Of a DNA stretch of 64,000 bases, positions 24,927 through 34,148 are shown one piece after another. The DNA is taken from contig NZ_AUEA01000010.1 of the NCBI RefSeq assembly GCF_000425745.1, positions 62,001-126,000 on the forward strand. Direction: 5' to 3'. Source of the DNA: Pseudomonas cremoricolorata DSM 17059 = NBRC 16634 (lineage in GTDB: Bacteria > Pseudomonadota > Gammaproteobacteria > Pseudomonadales > Pseudomonadaceae). Below the pieces are notes generated by a model. It made no database searches and was not told the DNA's origin. It was given only the letters and a program-made list of their open reading frames with translations. The position numbers were made by a program, and so were the translations under genes. Position 1 is the stretch's first letter. Each line of letters opens with the position of its first letter.

Positions 24927-25423
24927 TTAGCGACGAAAGCGATCGTTTCAACCCGCGCGATCCAAAACCTGCGGATGCCGGCAAGCCGTCGAAAAGCGCC
25001 AAGCGCCGCGAAGCCCGCAAGCTCGCGACCCAGGCGCTTTATCAGTGGCACATGGCCAAGCACTCGCTGAACGAGATCGAAGCGCAGTTCCGGGTCGATA
25101 ACGATTTCTCCGATGTCGATGGCGCCTACTTCCGCGAAATCCTGCATGGCGTCCCCGCCAGCAAGGTGGAAATCGATACCGCCCTGACGCCCTGCCTCGA
25201 CCTCGCCCTGGACGAGCTCGACCCGGTGGAGCTGGCGGTTCTGCGCCTGTCCACCTGGGAGTTCCTCAAGCGTGTCGATGTGCCGTACCGCGTGGTGATC
25301 AACGAAGGCGTCGAACTGGCCAAGGTGTTCGGTGCGACCGACGGACACAAGTTCGTCAACGGCGTACTCGACAAGCTGGCGCCGACGCTGCGTGAAGTCG
25401 AAGTCAAGGCGAACAAGCGCTGA
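24923..25423 (+). CDS. nusB: Transcription antitermination factor NusB
   Basis: NusB binds boxA RNA with S10 in rRNA antitermination. The 166-residue protein has a charged N-terminal extension of about 25 residues, then the all-helical NusB fold beginning [20 protein letters not shown] and ending [15 protein letters not shown]. The GTG start at 24923 overlaps the ribH stop (GTGA), so the genes are translationally coupled. Location between ribH and thiL is conserved in proteobacteria. Confidence 0.96.
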   Translation: MISDESDRFNPRDPKPADAGKPSKSAKRREARKLATQALYQWHMAKHSLNEIEAQFRVDNDFSDVDGAYFREILHGVPASKVEIDTALTPCLDLALDELDPVELAVLRLSTWEFLKRVDVPYRVVINEGVELAKVFGATDGHKFVNGVLDKLAPTLREVEVKANKR

Positions 25424-25441
25424 GCACGGCGCTGACGCTCA

Positions 25442-26407
25442 ATGGGTGAGTTCGAGCTGATCAACCACTACTTCGCTGCGGCGCCCTGTGCGCAAGGTGG
25501 CGAGGGCGTGGCGCTGGGGATCGGCGACGACTGCGCCCTGCTGCAGGTGCCTCCTGGCGAGCACCTGGCGGTGTCCACCGACACCCTGGTGGCAGGGGTG
25601 CATTTTCCCCACGATGCCGACCCCTACCTGCTCGGCCAGCGCGCGCTGGCCGTTGCTGCCAGTGATCTTGCCGCCATGGGCGCCACGCCCCTGGCCTTCA
25701 CCCTCGCCCTGACCCTTGCCGATGTCGGCGCTGCCTGGCTCAAGGCCTTTGCCGAGGGCCTGCAGTGCATGGCCGGGCAATGCCGGCTGAGCCTGGTCGG
25801 AGGGGATACCACCCGTGGCCCGCTGAGCCTGACCCTAACCGTGTTCGGTCGTGTGCCGCATGGCCAGGCGCTGCGCCGCAGCGGCGCGCAGCCGGGCGAC
25901 CTGCTGTGCGTGGGCGGCAACCTGGGCGATGCGGCCGGTGCGTTGCCGCTGGTGCTCGGCAGCCAAACGGCGGCCCAGCACATCAGCGCGCCGCTGCTGG
26001 CGCATTACTGGTCACCGCCGCCGCAGTTGGCCCTGGGCCAGGCACTGCGCGGGCGGGCCAGTGCGGCGCTGGACATTTCTGACGGTCTCCTGGCCGACTG
26101 TGGGCATATCGCCAAGGCCTCGGCAGTGGCGTTGCAGATCGAGCGCAAGCGGGTGCCGCTGTCGCCGGCATTGCAGGCGCTGCTGGGCGAGCAGGGCGCG
26201 TTGCAGGCGGCGCTCAGTGGCGGTGATGACTACGTGCTGGCGTTTACCCTGCCGCCTGGCGAGCTGGCCGGCCTGGCTCATGCGGTGCCAGGGATTCATG
26301 TGATTGGCCGGGTGCTGGCGGGTCACGGGGTCAGCGTAGTCGACGATCAAGGGCGTGACGTCACGCCGGTGCTACGCGGTTATCAGCATTTCCACGGGGC
26401 ACCCTGA
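25442..26407 (+). CDS. thiL: Thiamine-monophosphate kinase ThiL
   Basis: ThiL phosphorylates thiamine monophosphate to the diphosphate coenzyme. The 321-residue protein contains MGEFELINHYF at the start, LGIGDDCALLQ, STDTLVAGVHF, the LVGGDTTRGPLSLT nucleotide-binding segment and LDISDGLLADCGHIAKAS. Length is normal. It follows nusB by 18 bases. The expected next gene, pgpA, is absent: a hairpin GCGTGCCG/CGGCACGC at about 26417-26445 is followed by a periplasmic-protein gene instead. Confidence 0.96.
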   Translation: MGEFELINHYFAAAPCAQGGEGVALGIGDDCALLQVPPGEHLAVSTDTLVAGVHFPHDADPYLLGQRALAVAASDLAAMGATPLAFTLALTLADVGAAWLKAFAEGLQCMAGQCRLSLVGGDTTRGPLSLTLTVFGRVPHGQALRRSGAQPGDLLCVGGNLGDAAGALPLVLGSQTAAQHISAPLLAHYWSPPPQLALGQALRGRASAALDISDGLLADCGHIAKASAVALQIERKRVPLSPALQALLGEQGALQAALSGGDDYVLAFTLPPGELAGLAHAVPGIHVIGRVLAGHGVSVVDDQGRDVTPVLRGYQHFHGAP

Positions 26408-26528
26408 AGGCTGTTGCGCGTGCCGTGGCGAGAGGCGCGGCACGCTTGACGATTCGCCGCTTGCAGTCTTCGCTTGGCTGCATGCGCAGGCACAGGTGCA
26501 GACGCTGTCGTACTAGAAGGGGTCGAGG

Positions 26529-27263
26529 ATGAAAGCGGTTCTGCTGGCGCTGCTGATGATGCTCTGCGCAGGTGCTGCGTGTGCTGCGCCGCCCGCGCAG
26601 ATCATTCTGGTCAGCGAAGACTGGGATCAGTACACCGAAGCCGATGGCAGTGGCCTGGCCTGGGACGTGCTGCGCAAGGTGTTCGAGCCGGCTGGGGTCA
26701 AGGTGGTGGCGCAAACCGCGCCGTACAGCCGTGCCATCGGCCTGGTCAGGCGCGCCGAGGCCGATGCCTGGGTCGGCTCGTACAAGGCTGAGAATGCCGA
26801 CAACCTGTATCCGCGCTGGCACTTCGATGTCGATCACATCTATGCCTTGGGCCTGGTCGACGGGCCTGTGCCGAGCGCCGAGAACATCGGCAGCTATCGC
26901 CTGGCCTGGGTGCGCGGCTACGACTACGCGCGCTATCTGCCAAACGTCAGCAATGGCCGCGAGGTGCAGCGCCGCGAAGGCATTTTGCCGATGCTCGAGC
27001 ATCACCGCGTCGACTTCTACATCGACGCCCTGACCGAGGTCGACTACGTGCTGGGCCACGCCGCCGAGCCGCGGCGTTTTCGCCGCACGCACGTCGCCGA
27101 ACTGCCGCTGTACCTGGCGTTCGCCAATACCGCCGAGGCCCGGCCACTGCTGGAGCTGTTCGATCGGCGCATGGCTGAACTGGTGCGCAGCGGAGAGCTC
27201 AAGCCAATCTTCCAGCGCTGGCAGCAGCCGTACCCGTTCACCGCCAACAGCCAGCCGCAGTAG
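26529..27263 (+). CDS. Solitary family-3 periplasmic substrate-binding-like protein
   Basis: This 244-residue protein has a signal peptide ([15 protein letters not shown]) and an extracellular solute-binding family 3 layout: [20 protein letters not shown] near the start and [19 protein letters not shown]. The first lobe runs to about residue 110, and the C-terminal lobe ends in a helix before [10 protein letters not shown]. No ABC permease or ATPase gene adjoins it, so it may be a periplasmic sensor or orphan binding protein. It sits between thiL and ribA on the same strand. Confidence 0.75.
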   Translation: MKAVLLALLMMLCAGAACAAPPAQIILVSEDWDQYTEADGSGLAWDVLRKVFEPAGVKVVAQTAPYSRAIGLVRRAEADAWVGSYKAENADNLYPRWHFDVDHIYALGLVDGPVPSAENIGSYRLAWVRGYDYARYLPNVSNGREVQRREGILPMLEHHRVDFYIDALTEVDYVLGHAAEPRRFRRTHVAELPLYLAFANTAEARPLLELFDRRMAELVRSGELKPIFQRWQQPYPFTANSQPQ

Positions 27264-27337
27264 CCTGCGCACAGTTGCCGGGTCTGCTGATACAATCGCC
27301 GCACGTGAACCCCCTAGTTACCCATCAGGAGCACAAC

Positions 27338-27955
27338 GTGCCCGTCGTCTTTGTCGCCGCCTCAAAATTACCGACGCCCTTTGCAACCTTCACTATGCAT
27401 GGCTTTCTCGACGAAGCCACTGGCCGCGAGCACGTCGTGCTCAGCCTGGGTGACATTGCCGATGGTCAGCCGGTGCTGGGGCGCCTGCATTCGGAGTGCC
27501 TGACGGGCGACGCGTTGTTCAGCCAGCGCTGCGATTGTGGCTCACAGCTGGAGGCGGCGTTGCAGGCCATCGCCCGCGAGGGCCGAGGTGTGTTGCTGTA
27601 CCTGCGTCAGGAAGGCCGTGGCATCGGCCTGCTGAACAAGATTCGCGCCTACGAGCTGCAGGATGGCGGTGCCGATACCGTCGAGGCCAACGAGCGCCTG
27701 GGCTTTGCCGCCGACCAGCGCGACTACGCCATGTGCCTGCCGATGCTCGAACACCTGGGTGTCAGTTCGCTGCGGCTGATGACCAACAACCCGCGCAAGG
27801 TCAACGCCCTCACCAGCATGAACATCGCCGTGGCCGAGCGTGTGCCGCTGCACACCGGGCAGAACCCGCACAACCTGCACTACCTGGCCACCAAGGCCGG
27901 CAAGCTCGGCCACATGATGGGCAACGAGCATCAGGGCGAAGTGCCACAGGGGTGA
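27338..27955 (+). CDS. ribA: GTP cyclohydrolase II RibA
   Basis: RibA opens GTP to the first committed riboflavin precursor, releasing formate and pyrophosphate. The 205-residue protein keeps the zinc ligands in [20 protein letters not shown] and the catalytic [20 protein letters not shown]. The GTG at 27338 is chosen because it gives the standard length ([12 protein letters not shown]). This is the functional cyclohydrolase that complements the degenerate domain in RibBX. Confidence 0.95.
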   Translation: MPVVFVAASKLPTPFATFTMHGFLDEATGREHVVLSLGDIADGQPVLGRLHSECLTGDALFSQRCDCGSQLEAALQAIAREGRGVLLYLRQEGRGIGLLNKIRAYELQDGGADTVEANERLGFAADQRDYAMCLPMLEHLGVSSLRLMTNNPRKVNALTSMNIAVAERVPLHTGQNPHNLHYLATKAGKLGHMMGNEHQGEVPQG

Positions 27956-27966
27956 ATCTCCCGGCC

Positions 27967-28803
27967 ATGACAGGCCGCGCCCGCCACTGCGTTGCGCGGT
28001 CGTTGCTCGGGCTGTCATTGCTCTGCGCGTTCAGCGTCCACGCCGCGCCGTCGCGGGTGGTCAGCCTGGCCCCGGCACTCACCGAAATGATGATCGAACT
28101 GAGTGCCCAGGAACTGCTGGTGGGTGTGGTCGACGCCGAGGGCGTTGCAGCGCCGCTGCCGCAGTTGCCCTCGGTCGGCACCTACGGCTCGCTGAACATG
28201 GAGCGACTGGTCAGCCTCAAGCCTGATCTGGTGCTGCTGTGGGAGGGCGGGGTGTCGCCCGCCGAGCTCAAGCAATTGCACAACCTGGGCATTGCCAGCC
28301 TGGCCATCGTGCCGCGTGACCTCGACCAACTGATCGACAAGATCGAAGCGCTGGCCGTGCGGGTCGGCCGTGCCGAGCAAGGCAGGCAGCACGCCGCCGC
28401 ACTACGCACGCGCTTGCAGGCGCTGCGTGCGCAGTACCGTCGCGCCGAGCCGCTGAAGGTGTTCTATCAGGTCTGGGACAACCCGCTGTACACCCTCGGT
28501 GGCCAACAGATCATCAGCGATGCCCTGCGCGTGTGCGGCGCGCGCAATGTGTTCGAAGATCTCGACCAGCCCGCGCCGATGGTCAGTGTCGAGTCGGTGA
28601 TCGAGCGTGATCCGCAGGTCATCCTGGGCAACGATCAGGCCCAGCTCAACGCCTGGAAGGCCCGCAAGCAGGTCGATGCGGTTGCCCATGCCCGCTTGTT
28701 GGTGGTGCCGGACAACGGCATCGAGCGGCCCAGCGGGCAGATGATCGAGGCGACGGCCAAGCTCTGCGCCCTGATCGAAACTACAGCGCCGGCGTCCAGG
28801 TAA
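27967..28803 (+). CDS. btuF: Cobalamin-type ABC substrate-binding protein (BtuF-like)
   Basis: This protein of about 278 residues has a signal peptide (LLGLSLLCAFSVHA) and the class III binding-protein fold: RVVSLAPALTEMMIEL, a SVGTYGSLNMERLVSLKPDL block, and VFYQVWDNPLYTLGGQQIIS typical of BtuF. It should carry vitamin B12 in the periplasm. No btuC or btuD lies in the window. It converges with the btuB receptor gene and their 3' ends overlap by 23 bases. The start at 27967 could also be a GTG 15 bases earlier. Confidence 0.85.
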   Translation: MTGRARHCVARSLLGLSLLCAFSVHAAPSRVVSLAPALTEMMIELSAQELLVGVVDAEGVAAPLPQLPSVGTYGSLNMERLVSLKPDLVLLWEGGVSPAELKQLHNLGIASLAIVPRDLDQLIDKIEALAVRVGRAEQGRQHAAALRTRLQALRAQYRRAEPLKVFYQVWDNPLYTLGGQQIISDALRVCGARNVFEDLDQPAPMVSVESVIERDPQVILGNDQAQLNAWKARKQVDAVAHARLLVVPDNGIERPSGQMIEATAKLCALIETTAPASR

Positions 28804-30655
28804 CGCTCATCAGCCAGGTGCGGCCCTCTTCGCGATAGCCGTAGTGGGCGCCATCGAAGCTGTACAAGGCCCGGCTGTACGACTTGTCCAACAGATTGTC
28901 GAGGCTCAGGCGCAGCTTCAGCGCAGGGCTCGCAGCCCATTCCCCGCGCAGTCCAAGCAAGCCATAACCCGCCAGGCGCCGCCGGTTGGCTTCATCATCG
29001 AAGCTGGTGCTGACCGCCTGCCAGCTGGCGCCGACACTGAAGGCATCGAACTGTCGGTCGAGGTCCAGGCTCAGGGTGCGGCGGGCACGACGGGCCAGGG
29101 TATGCCCGCTGTCGCGGTCGCGCGGGTCGATCAGCGCCAGGCCGAGCTGGCTCTGCCAGGCGCCCCAGCGCTGGTCGAGGCTCAGTTCGAAACCGTTGAT
29201 GCGCGCGGCAGCGACGTTCTCGGGTTGCCGTTCGGCGAAGACGATGGCATCACGCAGCTCGGTACGGTACAGCGAGGCTTCCAGGCGACTGCTACTGCTC
29301 AACTGACTGCGCCATTGCAGCTCGACGCTCTTCGAGCGTTCCGGTTGCAGTCCCGGATTGCTCAAGCCGGGGTAGTACAGGTCATTGAAGGTCGGCGCGC
29401 GGAAGCCTTCACTGTAGGAAACCAGCAGGTCGTTGGCCAGGTTCAGCGGCACGCCCAGGCTGGCGCTCCAGCTGGTCTGCCCGCCGTATTGCTGGTTCTG
29501 GTCGCGGCGCACGCCCAATTCGGTGTTGAAGTGCTCGCCTTCGAAGCGGTGCTGAATGAACGCAGCGCGGTTCCAGCGGCTGTTGCGGTCCAGGCGTTCA
29601 CTGGCGTGGACGCGGTCCTGATAACCGTCGGCACCCACTGACAGGCTGTGCTGCTCGCTCAGGGTGAGGGTGTTCTGCCAGGTGAGCTGGTCACGGTAGG
29701 TGTTGAACGCCGAACGCTCGCTGCTGAGCTTGTCGCGGCCTTCGCTGCGGTTCTCGCTATGGCCCAGCTCAAGGCGGCTGTGCCAGCGTTCGCTCAATTG
29801 CGCATCGAGGTAGCTGCCCAGGCTGCTGACCGTGAAGTCGGTGTACGGTTTCTGCGCCAGGCTGTCGAAGGTGACCGGGTCGAAGCGTCCGTAGGGGTTG
29901 TCGTACTCGCTGCGGCCCTGGCTGTCGAGCAGGTTCAGCCCAGCCTCGAAACGTTCGTTGAAGGCGTGGCTCAGGCTCAGGTTCAGCGAGCGATTGCGGT
30001 ACGCCTCGTGGTCAGCGTCGCTTGCGAACGATGGGCCGGTGGCGTCGATGCCCGCGCTTTCATCGAGGCTGGCGCCGAGGTTGAAGCGGGTGGCGTCGTC
30101 ACCGCCGGAGAGCCCCAGGCTGCGCTGCCAGGTGTGTTGGCTGCCAGCGGCCAGGTGCAGGCGCGGTTGCAGGCCGGGGCCGCTGCTGCGGCGGGTGAAG
30201 ATCTGGATCACGCCGCCGATGGCGTCGCTGCCGTACACCGCCGAGCGCGAACCGCGCAGTACTTCGACCCGTTCGACTTGGTCGATGTCGAGAAACTGCA
30301 GGCCGCTGTCACCGGAGGTTGCATTGGCGATGCGTACGCCGTCGACCAGCACCAGCGCCTGGGCGGTCTTGGTGCCGCGCAGGAAGATGCCCGTGACGCT
30401 GCTGCGGCCACCAGTCGGCGCCACCTGCACGCCTGGCACCCGGCGCAGCAGGTCGGTGACCCCGGGTGGTTGCAGGCGGTCGATGTCGGCGCGGGTGAAC
30501 ACCGTGCTGGCGGCGCTGCTGGTGCTGCGCGACTCGACCTGGCGGTTGGCGCTGATCACGACATCGGCCAGCTTCAGCGCCTCGTCACGATCAGGTTCTA
30601 CGGCAAACAAGGTGCCGGGCAGGCAGAGCAGGGTGGCGAGGGCAGGTCGTTTCAT
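28781..30655 (-). CDS. btuB: TonB-dependent vitamin B12 receptor BtuB
   Basis: This 624-residue outer-membrane receptor has a short signal peptide, a TonB box region (DVVISANRQ), a plug domain (PPGVTDLLRRVPGVQVAPTG ... AVYGSDAIGGVIQI) and a 22-strand barrel, in the size range of BtuB. It ends TWTPAL, without the usual terminal aromatic. A BtuF-like gene converges, supporting cobalamin as ligand. There is no room for a cobalamin riboswitch: dxs lies only 45 bases upstream. A perfect GGAGCGGCC palindrome fills that gap. Confidence 0.88.
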   Translation of the reverse strand: MKRPALATLLCLPGTLFAVEPDRDEALKLADVVISANRQVESRSTSSAASTVFTRADIDRLQPPGVTDLLRRVPGVQVAPTGGRSSVTGIFLRGTKTAQALVLVDGVRIANATSGDSGLQFLDIDQVERVEVLRGSRSAVYGSDAIGGVIQIFTRRSSGPGLQPRLHLAAGSQHTWQRSLGLSGGDDATRFNLGASLDESAGIDATGPSFASDADHEAYRNRSLNLSLSHAFNERFEAGLNLLDSQGRSEYDNPYGRFDPVTFDSLAQKPYTDFTVSSLGSYLDAQLSERWHSRLELGHSENRSEGRDKLSSERSAFNTYRDQLTWQNTLTLSEQHSLSVGADGYQDRVHASERLDRNSRWNRAAFIQHRFEGEHFNTELGVRRDQNQQYGGQTSWSASLGVPLNLANDLLVSYSEGFRAPTFNDLYYPGLSNPGLQPERSKSVELQWRSQLSSSSRLEASLYRTELRDAIVFAERQPENVAAARINGFELSLDQRWGAWQSQLGLALIDPRDRDSGHTLARRARRTLSLDLDRQFDAFSVGASWQAVSTSFDDEANRRRLAGYGLLGLRGEWAASPALKLRLSLDNLLDKSYSRALYSFDGAHYGYREEGRTWLMSVTWTPAL

Positions 30656-30668
30656 AGGGGACCGTGTA

Positions 30669-30690
30669 GGAGCGGCCGGCCGGCCGCTCC
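30669..30690. repeat. Perfect 22-base palindrome between dxs and btuB
   Basis: GGAGCGGCC, a GGCC centre and GGCCGCTCC make a perfect palindrome. It resembles Pseudomonas REP-type elements that start TGTAGGAGCGGCC. It lies just before btuB and after dxs, so it may act as a weak terminator or transcript stabiliser; no T tract is present. Confidence 0.6.
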
Positions 30691-30700
30691 CATAGCGTTA

Positions 30701-32611
30701 TTACAGGCCTAGCCTGGCCATACGGGCTTCAATCGACGCCTTGATCCCCGCGGCATCCAGACCGCACTCAGTCAGCATCTGCGCAGGTTTGGCGTGCTCG
30801 ACGTAAACATCAGGCAGGCCCAACTGCAACAGCGGCTTGAGCACCGCCTCGCGTGTCAGGAATTCGCCGACCGCCGAGCCGGCACCGCCCATGATGGCGT
30901 TTTCCTCGATGGTTACCAGCAACTCATGAGAGGCGGCCAGCTCCAGCACCAGGGCTTCATCCAGCGGTTTGACGAAACGCATGTCGACCACCGTGGCGTC
31001 GAGCGCCTCGGCGACCGTGAGCGCTTCAGCCAGTTGCACGCCGAACACCAGCAGGGCGACCTTGCTGCCCTGGCGGCGAATCACGCCCTTGCCGATTTCC
31101 AGGGGCTGCAGTTCTGCGCTGATCGGCGCGTTCGGCCCAGTGCCGCGTGGATAACGCACCGCCGCCGGACCGTCGTACAGGTGGCCGGTGGTGAGCATCG
31201 CGCGCAGTTCGTTCTCGTCGCTTGGGGTCATCACCAGCATGCCGGGGATGCAGCGCAGGTACGACAGATCGAAGCTGCCGGCGTGGGTCGGGCCGTCTTC
31301 GCCCACCAGCCCGGCGCGGTCGATGGCGAACAGCACATCGAGATTCTGCACCGCGACGTCGTGAATCAACTGGTCGTAGGCGCGCTGGAGGAAGGTCGAA
31401 TAGATCGCCACCACCGGCTTGGCGCCTTCACAGGCCATGCCAGCGGCGAAGGTGACCGCGTGCTGCTCGGCGATCGCCACGTCGAAGTAGCGCTCGGGGT
31501 ACTGCTCGCTGAAGGCCACCAGGTCGGAGCCTTCCTTCATCGCCGGGGTGATGCCGACAAGACGCGGGTCAGCCGCGGCCATGTCGCACAGCCACTGGCC
31601 GAACACGCCGGAATACTTCGGCCCGCTGACCGCTTTCGGCGCGGCTGGCTTCGGCACCGCCGGCTTGTCCAGCGGTTCGAGCTTGGTGATGGCGTGGTAG
31701 ACGATCGGGTCGACTTCGGCCGGGGCGAAGCCCTTGCCCTTCTTGGTCACCACATGCAGGAACTGCGGGCCCTTGAGGTCGCGCATGTTGCGCAGCGTGG
31801 CGATCAGCGTCGGCAGGTCGTGGCCGTCGATGGGGCCGATGTAGTTCCAGCCCAGCTCTTCGAACAGCGTGCCCGGCACCAGCATGCCCTTGGCGTACTC
31901 TTCGGTGCGGCGGGCGATTTCCCAGGCGCCAGGCAGGCGCGACAGCACCTTCTTGCTGCCCTCGCGCATGCTCGCGTAGGTGCGGCTGGAGAGAATCTTG
32001 GCGAGGTAGTTGGACAGGCCGCCGACATTGCGCGAAATCGACATGTCGTTGTCGTTGAGGATCACCAGCATGTCGGCGTCGACTTCCTGGGCGTGATTCA
32101 ACGCTTCGAAGGCCATGCCGGCGGTCAGCGCGCCGTCGCCGATCACGGCGATGGACTTGCGCGGGTCGTCCTGCAGGCGGGCAGCGATGGCCATGCCCAG
32201 TGCGGCACTGATCGAGGTGCTGGAATGGCCGACGCCGAACGTGTCGTAAGCGCTTTCCGCACGGCGCGGGAAGGCGGCGATGCCGTCCTTCTGGCGCAGG
32301 CTGAGCATGCGCTCGCGGCGACCGGTGAGGATCTTGTGCGGATAGGCCTGGTGGCCGACGTCCCACACCAGCCGATCATCGGGGGTGTTGAAGACGTAGT
32401 GCAGGGCGATGGTCAGTTCGATGACGCCCAGGCCCGCACCGAAGTGCCCGCCGGTCTGGCCCACGGTATAGAGCAGTTCCTGGCGCAACTCGTCGGCCAG
32501 GGTCTCCAGGTCGGCTTCGGCCAGGCGGCGCAAGCCGGCAGGCGTGTCGGCGCGGTCGAGCAACGGCGTGACCGGGCGTTCGCGGGGAATCTCTTGAAAC
32601 GTCGTGGGCAT
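30701..32611 (-). CDS. dxs: 1-deoxy-D-xylulose-5-phosphate synthase
   Basis: Dxs joins pyruvate and glyceraldehyde 3-phosphate in the first step of the MEP isoprenoid pathway. The 636-residue enzyme shows the thiamine diphosphate motif ([19 protein letters not shown]), the [14 protein letters not shown] segment, the transketolase-type centre [16 protein letters not shown] and the C-terminal domain from about 500. It follows ispA and xseB on the same strand, a conserved grouping for isoprenoid supply. Start ATG 32611 fits the family. Confidence 0.97.
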   Translation of the reverse strand: MPTTFQEIPRERPVTPLLDRADTPAGLRRLAEADLETLADELRQELLYTVGQTGGHFGAGLGVIELTIALHYVFNTPDDRLVWDVGHQAYPHKILTGRRERMLSLRQKDGIAAFPRRAESAYDTFGVGHSSTSISAALGMAIAARLQDDPRKSIAVIGDGALTAGMAFEALNHAQEVDADMLVILNDNDMSISRNVGGLSNYLAKILSSRTYASMREGSKKVLSRLPGAWEIARRTEEYAKGMLVPGTLFEELGWNYIGPIDGHDLPTLIATLRNMRDLKGPQFLHVVTKKGKGFAPAEVDPIVYHAITKLEPLDKPAVPKPAAPKAVSGPKYSGVFGQWLCDMAAADPRLVGITPAMKEGSDLVAFSEQYPERYFDVAIAEQHAVTFAAGMACEGAKPVVAIYSTFLQRAYDQLIHDVAVQNLDVLFAIDRAGLVGEDGPTHAGSFDLSYLRCIPGMLVMTPSDENELRAMLTTGHLYDGPAAVRYPRGTGPNAPISAELQPLEIGKGVIRRQGSKVALLVFGVQLAEALTVAEALDATVVDMRFVKPLDEALVLELAASHELLVTIEENAIMGGAGSAVGEFLTREAVLKPLLQLGLPDVYVEHAKPAQMLTECGLDAAGIKASIEARMARLGL

Positions 32612-32778
32612 CAGGCGAGTCGTTATAGGTTTGAAGACGCGGCAGTTTACCCCATTGAGGGAAAACCTGCCCCCTGCACTGGGCGCCGCTCAGTGGAGCG
32701 TACCGGCCAATATCCACCGCGGTTCAGCGCTGAGCGAGCGCCGCTCGGCACTGCACCTGGGTGATGTTCGGCAACCCT

Positions 32779-33666
32779 TCAGTGGCGGCGTTCGACGATA
32801 TAGCGGGCCAAGGCTCGCAGTGGCTCGGCGCATTCACCGAACCCTTGCACTGCGACCAGCGCCTGGTCACGCAGTTCGATCGCATAGGCCTTGGCCGCAG
32901 CCAGGCCGAGCAATGCCGGATAGGTTGGTTTGTCACGGGCGATGTCGGCGCCCTGGCGCTTGCCCAAGGTCGCGGTATCGCTTTCCACATCGAGGATGTC
33001 GTCCTGCACCTGGAATGCCAGGCCCACCGCCCGGGCGTACACCTGCAATGCCTGCAAGCGCTGCTCGTCAGCCTGTCCGCTGGCCAGGGCGCCGAGGCGC
33101 ACGCTGGCTTCGATCAGCGCGCCGGTCTTGTGCCGGTGCATGAACTCCAGAGCGTGTTGATCGAGCTTGAGGCCCACCGAACCGAGGTCGATGGCCTGCC
33201 CGCCGACCATGCCGGCAGGGCCCGCTGCGGCCGACAATGCCTGCACCATGCGCAGGCGGATACTGTCGCTCTGCGGGCTCAGGCGCGGGTCGAGCAACGC
33301 GCCGAACGCCAGGCTTTGCAGGCCGTCGCCAGCGAGAATCGCGCAGGCTTCGTCGAAAGCCTTGTGGGTGGTGGGCTGGCCGCGGCGCAGATCGTCGTCG
33401 TCCATGGCCGGCAGATCATCATGCACCAGCGAATAGGCGTGGATCAGCTCGACCGCACAGGCCGCGCCGTTGGCCAGTTCAGCCGGCGCGTCCAGGGCTT
33501 CGCAGGCGGCGTAGGCGAGCAGCGGGCGAACCCGTTTGCCACCATTCATGACGCTGTAGCGCATCGCTGCGTAGAGGCGTTCCAGCTCAGGCGCCGGGGC
33601 CTGGAACAGCGGTTCGAGGGCCGCGTCGACGCGCGCCTGGCTGCTGGCCTGGTAGGCGCCGATCAT
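32779..33666 (-). CDS. ispA: Farnesyl diphosphate synthase IspA
   Basis: IspA makes C15 farnesyl diphosphate from IPP and DMAPP or GPP. The 295-residue all-helical protein has the first aspartate-rich motif [14 protein letters not shown], the [15 protein letters not shown] region and the second motif [13 protein letters not shown]. Length is standard. Its start overlaps the xseB stop by 4 bases, and dxs follows 167 bases downstream. Confidence 0.96.
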   Translation of the reverse strand: MIGAYQASSQARVDAALEPLFQAPAPELERLYAAMRYSVMNGGKRVRPLLAYAACEALDAPAELANGAACAVELIHAYSLVHDDLPAMDDDDLRRGQPTTHKAFDEACAILAGDGLQSLAFGALLDPRLSPQSDSIRLRMVQALSAAAGPAGMVGGQAIDLGSVGLKLDQHALEFMHRHKTGALIEASVRLGALASGQADEQRLQALQVYARAVGLAFQVQDDILDVESDTATLGKRQGADIARDKPTYPALLGLAAAKAYAIELRDQALVAVQGFGECAEPLRALARYIVERRH

Positions 33667-33905
33667 GCTTCGGGCTCCGGGTCGAACGGCTGCTCCCTGA
33701 GCTGGCCGTCACGCTCCAGCAGAATCTGTACCTTTTGCTCGGCCTGGGCGAGGGCGCCCTGGCAGTCGCGGGTCAGGCTGATGCCTTGTTCGAAGGCGGC
33801 CAGCGAGTCTTCCAGCGACAGCTCCCCATTCTCCAAGCGCTCGACCACAGATTGAAGCTCCGCGAGGGATTGTTCGAAATCGATAGGGGTTTTCTTGCGG
33901 GCCAT
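33663..33905 (-). CDS. xseB: Exodeoxyribonuclease VII small subunit
   Basis: This 80-residue protein is the helical small subunit that assembles with XseA to form exonuclease VII, a single-strand-specific nuclease. It has the typical [20 protein letters not shown] and [14 protein letters not shown] pattern. It is first in the xseB-ispA-dxs set and overlaps ispA by 4 bases. Confidence 0.95.
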   Translation of the reverse strand: MARKKTPIDFEQSLAELQSVVERLENGELSLEDSLAAFEQGISLTRDCQGALAQAEQKVQILLERDGQLREQPFDPEPEA

Positions 33906-34148
33906 GGCGCTGGTCTCGGTGGCGTATATAACGCGGCGACGTTAGCAGAGCGGGACAGGGGTAGCAAATGGCTACGCGCTTACGTCTTGTTGCACTTTCC
34001 TTAGGGTCTACAGCCGATTTCCTCTTGATTTCAGGAAATTCCTTTCATTGTGAGCCCTGATGCCCTCTGCCATACTCGCCGCGCTCTGGCACCGGCCCCG
34101 GCACGGGTTTGCCAGTCATTTCTTCTCTATCGCGTAACGGACTGCGTC

